A stretch of DNA of 64,000 bases, taken from positions 1,860,001 to 1,924,000 of the forward strand of contig NC_089549.1 of assembly GCF_040115645.1 (NCBI RefSeq). The letters run 5' to 3'. The stretch comes from Euwallacea fornicatus (Eukaryota; Arthropoda; Insecta; Coleoptera; Curculionidae). Under the pieces are notes generated by a model. The model saw nothing but the letters and a program-made list of their open reading frames with translations, was not told the origin of the DNA and ran no database searches. Shown piece after piece: positions 60,396 through 64,000 of this stretch (positions within the stretch are counted from its first letter, which is position 1; the number at the start of each line of letters is the position of its first letter). The position numbers were made by a program, and so were the translations under genes.

Positions 60396-61904
60396 CAGGA
60401 GCAAAATGGTGCCCATTTCGAATATTTAGTTTGTTTGATTTCCTACCAATAAACCTGTCTTCTTTATTGTTTATGTGCGATGAAACCGAATTTATATAGC
60501 TTTTTTTTTCAAAAACGAATCGCTCGATTTTAAATCGCAACACACCATTAAGCGTAGTTTTGAGATACTTTTGCTTTAAGGTGTCACTTGACCCATGTTT
60601 CAATTTTTAAAATCGGCCATTTTGCCTTACCGATGGATTTCTTCCTTTCTATGCACCAGACGTGTCCTTCAGATAAAACTATCGGTAATTTGAACTATTT
60701 GCTCTTAGCATCGATTTACTACACACCGTTACCCTGAATTAATCTAGCGTGATACTTAAATTTCTTGATATAAAATTAATTGCTGACACACTAACTTTTT
60801 CTGCTTACCGAGAAATCAGAGGTGTTTGTGTGTTTATTTACTTCCGATTGAGGGCAGAGCCCGAGAATTTAAGCTTATAACTGTGTACACATGGAATTTG
60901 CATATAGTGTACGTTGTCGTCCAAGAGAATCTAAAGAAGGAAAGACGCAAATCAGAAGAAACTGAGCAACCTATTCCTGAAGCGGATACGAATGAATTCT
61001 CACCATAGTCACACCATAGAGAAAAGTAGAATCAACGACGAATTTATTTAGCAGATGTATTTTTGGACATCTTCAGTTGGACTCTATATCTAGATGAACT
61101 GGGGAATAAACTAATTTAAAGGCCGATCCTAGGGCCACACTGTAGAAGATGTAGACGCAAAATATCTGTGAAAACGTACGTAATATAATGGACACTCTGT
61201 AAAGGCAGAAGTATAAAGAATTTATGTTTTAGCCCTGAGTTCAGATTTCTTCTGTTCCCTTGCGATTCTAGACTATTTGCAAAAAGTGAATACATCATGG
61301 GGAACCCTCGAGTTGAAGAAGATAGCAAAAAAATAATCAGAAATCTGTAGATGAACACGAAATTGACAATGTCTCAGCGAAAAAACCCATTGGGACAACA
61401 TCAGTCATCCCTGAATTTGGGCCTCAGAGTATCATGTATCTTAGTTTCAGCCGCATTTTAGAATGAACTTTTCTGGGACGTGTTTCTGCATAACACGTGG
61501 CAAATCTGAATGGGGCACAAAGGACTCAATAAAACATAGACCGAAGTTTTGTATGATAGAATCCCTCTGCAGAAAATTTCCATGAAAATGGACAGTTTGC
61601 CAAGTTTGATTGCATATTAATGATTTGAATCTGAACGAAAAATTAAAGCAGTTTAACCCAGCTTAAGTTGAGTTGGAAATAAGATTTGTTAGGCTTTTGA
61701 TTCATTTTTCGGGTATGCTGCAACTTATTCTCCATTCGACACGGGGTGTTTAACAAAATGGGCGAAGCTGTAACTCAGTTACTTATAAACGATTTTAGAT
61801 AAACACCAAATAAAGTGATACTTTTTGAGACTGCTAAATAAGGTCAAAGCTGACCTTTTTAAGCTCAACTTCTTCTGGTTCGGGTTTCAACTTCAGAATA
61901 TCAA
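60396..61904. other. Intergenic, no gene recognised
   Basis: AT-rich sequence without a supportable gene. GGGGTGTTTAACAAAATGGGC near 61743 resembles a transposon end, but no partner was located. Confidence 0.4.
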
Positions 61905-62244
61905 ATAGTCCATACTTTGGCCATCGTGACGGCCAAAATTAATCAACTTGGTTTAGAACGCGTTCCCCGTCCGCCTTAATCGCCAGATTTAGCCCCCTCA
62001 GACTATTTTCCAAAGTTGATGAGATGGCTCGGGGGAAAGAGATTTGTCAATAATGAAGAGGCGGAGTCCGAGGCTGATGCTTATTTTGTAACATGCGAAG
62101 GTTCTTACTATAAATAGGATATAAAACGTCGCTGGGAAAAGGGTGTTGAGCTCAAAGGCGACTGACTATGTTGAGAAATAATGTAATATTTTTCATTTTT
62201 TTTTTCTTTAAGCGTTAGGTCGGGTACTTCCGGGACCATCCTCG
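61905..62244 (+). mobile_element. Mariner remnant, 3' part
   Basis: Nucleotide similarity to the copies at 50616 and 53600 is plain (GCCAAAATTAATCAACTTGG..., CGCCAGATTTAGCCCCCTCAGA, AAAGGCGACTGACTATGTTGAG). The right terminal repeat ends at 62244 (GTCGGGTACTTCCGGGACCATCCTCG, then TA). The reading frame is broken many times. The left end is missing. Confidence 0.7.
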
Positions 62245-63641
62245 TATGTTAGCTCCAACTCCAGGCCCATCCAGCCCTGAACTGACCTATCGTCAAAAAT
62301 AGCTTCGAAATAGGGATTTAAGGTATTTTTAAAATGTCCTTATTCGAAATTCTTCTCGTTCTTTTAAAGTTCCACTCCTTCTTTCTGCACCGGCTTTCTA
62401 TGCCACGGATCTCTGCAATAAATTGCGTATTCTATTTACTCACTTATCTGCATTTAAACCCTGCACTCATATCAATCAATCGAGCCTAATCCAATATTGG
62501 CTTACTTCCCATGACGAGACCGTGATATGTTTCTCACGAAAACCGAAAAACGTGATATGATACTCAAACTAGTTAAGATTCGTTCGAATCGATCTCTATC
62601 TCATGTCGAACGATGAATACTACACTAAAACGTTTCGAACTCCCTTTGTTGGGTCCATTTTCAGTGTTGCGACCTTCCGAGGTGTGAACAAGTTTCATGC
62701 CGCCTTAAGTGGTTTTTCGGTGGTGATTGATTGGGGCCAGTTCCCAAAACAAACTGAAACGTGGTAAATGATTTATTTCGTGCTGTTAATGCAAACGCGA
62801 GTCAAGACCAGACACGAATTATTTCAATATGTACATGGGCTGAACAAAAGAGCTTTGAGCTTTTAGTACGCCTTCAGGCGTAATCCGAAATGTCCCTAGA
62901 GACACTCTGAAACTTAAGCAATTTCGAATCAGCAACGCCGCGGGCTATGAGGGTTTCAAGCCTATGCAAAGATTAACTTATGTAAAACGATATTTAGAGG
63001 AGATTCTGAGCTACAAATCAGCCTAAGACATGTTCCTCGTTAAGATAATTGAAATGAGCAGCTAAAAATACTGTTATATCTTTTCGCACTTAAGCACCGT
63101 TTTCTGCAAATATATCATTCCATATGTCGGTGAGTAACACGGCGTCAACTGTTCAAAACGCGATCTCTTTCATTCCTTTTTGATTCGAATAAGACCTGAA
63201 GCAGAGAGATCACCGTTATACTTAATGAAATTTTTATCCACTGGCTCGAAAGAGCAACCTTCGCTCTTTTTTTCGGCACTCATTCATTCTAGGTCAGTAT
63301 GCAACGCAACCAAAGTAATAGAGCTCATCAAAATGTATTTTCGCTTGTTAAAGTCTTAAGCCATCCTTAGCAGTAACGAGGCTTATTTATCAAATTTTAT
63401 GTAATGAAAGCATTACAATAGGCCCCACGAAAGAATTACAGCATCGGCTTTTATATTGAATAATGCTACAATAGAGCTAACTGCCTCAAAGGGTCACGAC
63501 TGTCTCGTTATAAACGAGATCTCTCTACGTCTTGGCTTCTCAGAAATAGGGGCCTTAATAGACTTGTTAAACAGTGTCAAATTTGATGGATCTATTTTCA
63601 AGTAAACTTACGGGCCTCTGTATAAACAAACTCGGGATATG
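62245..63641. other. Intergenic, no gene recognised
   Basis: No supportable coding region, RNA gene or clear repeat structure. Confidence 0.4.
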
Positions 63642-64000
63642 CGAGGATGCTTCCAAAAGCACCCGACCTAACACTCAAAGAAAAAAAAATGGAAATATTA
63701 CATTATTTCTTAACATACTCGCCTTGGAGATTGACACACTTCTTCCAACGATGTTCTGTGGTTTCAATATCTTGTTTAAGAAGCTTGGAATGGTTCAAAA
63801 CAGGCTGGAACCTCGGACTCCACCTCGTTATTCTTGGTAAACGCCTTTCCACCAAGCCATTTATTAAGTTTAGGAAATAATCTGAGGGAGCTAAATCTGG
63901 CGAGTAGGGTGGCTCGGGGAAAAGTTGATTGATTTTGGCCATCGCGATGACGGAAGTGTGGACTGGTGGCTGATGAAACAAGACTTTTTCCTTTAGGGAG
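63642..64000 (-). mobile_element. Mariner copy in reverse orientation, running off the window
   Basis: The terminal repeat starts at 63642 (CGAGGATGCTTCCAAAAGCA). The minus strand then reads the C-terminal mariner transposase: VHTSVIAMAKINQLF, PEPPYSPDLAPSDYFLN, and the tail HRWKKCVNLQGEYVKK ending about 63703. The FHQDNAP segment has lost residues including the catalytic Asp (FHQPPVH), so the enzyme is inactive. The opposite end lies beyond 64000. Confidence 0.8.

Overview
This is eukaryotic, almost certainly insect, nuclear DNA. It is AT-rich, its genes are split by GT-AG introns (many only 50-60 bp), and mariner, Tc1 and Penelope-like remnants lie between and inside the genes. The gene families fit an insect: a C3G with several Crk-binding motifs, an Rbp1-type SR protein, a PAN-ZP apical matrix protein and a possible Jupiter-type microtubule protein. 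The transposon mix would suit a beetle, but that is only an impression. I chained exons by hand from splice sites and checked that phases and frames agree.

Layout. 1-7105 (-): 3' part of C3G/RapGEF1, running off the left edge. 10.6-11.0 kb: Penelope-like reverse transcriptase relic. 11533-12360 (+): small three-exon gene, possibly Jupiter/HN1-like. 14888-15703 (-): small single-pass membrane protein of unknown family. 16733-19714 (+): Rbp1/SRSF3-like splicing factor with a possible poison exon in its long intron. 21709-23848 (-): amidophosphoribosyltransferase (PPAT/Prat). 26125-31181 (+): PAICS. 31618-35264 (-): mitochondrial Xaa-Pro aminopeptidase 3. 35497-37327 (+): exosome subunit Rrp4/EXOSC2. 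38810-52928 (-): signal peptide-PAN-ZP-transmembrane protein in 12 exons. 53-64 kb: gene-poor, with decayed mariner/Tc1-like elements.

How the genes relate. The first and the sixth/seventh enzymes of de novo purine synthesis (PPAT and PAICS) sit head to head 2.3 kb apart, the same divergent pairing known from vertebrates. XPNPEP3 and Rrp4 also diverge, with 232 bp between their start codons. Rbp1/PPAT and PAICS/XPNPEP3 are tail to tail. Together 16.7-37.3 kb is a compact housekeeping block between transposon-rich flanks.

Most worth a second look: the PPAT/PAICS pair; three consecutive coding-like blocks of unknown family inside the first intron of the ZP gene, split by an internally deleted mariner with both terminal repeats; the candidate Rbp1 poison exon and the nearby threefold 15-bp repeat; an in-frame alternative first exon of C3G; and a hammerhead-like fold in a small element near 37.7 kb. 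I found no RNA genes and no CRISPR arrays.
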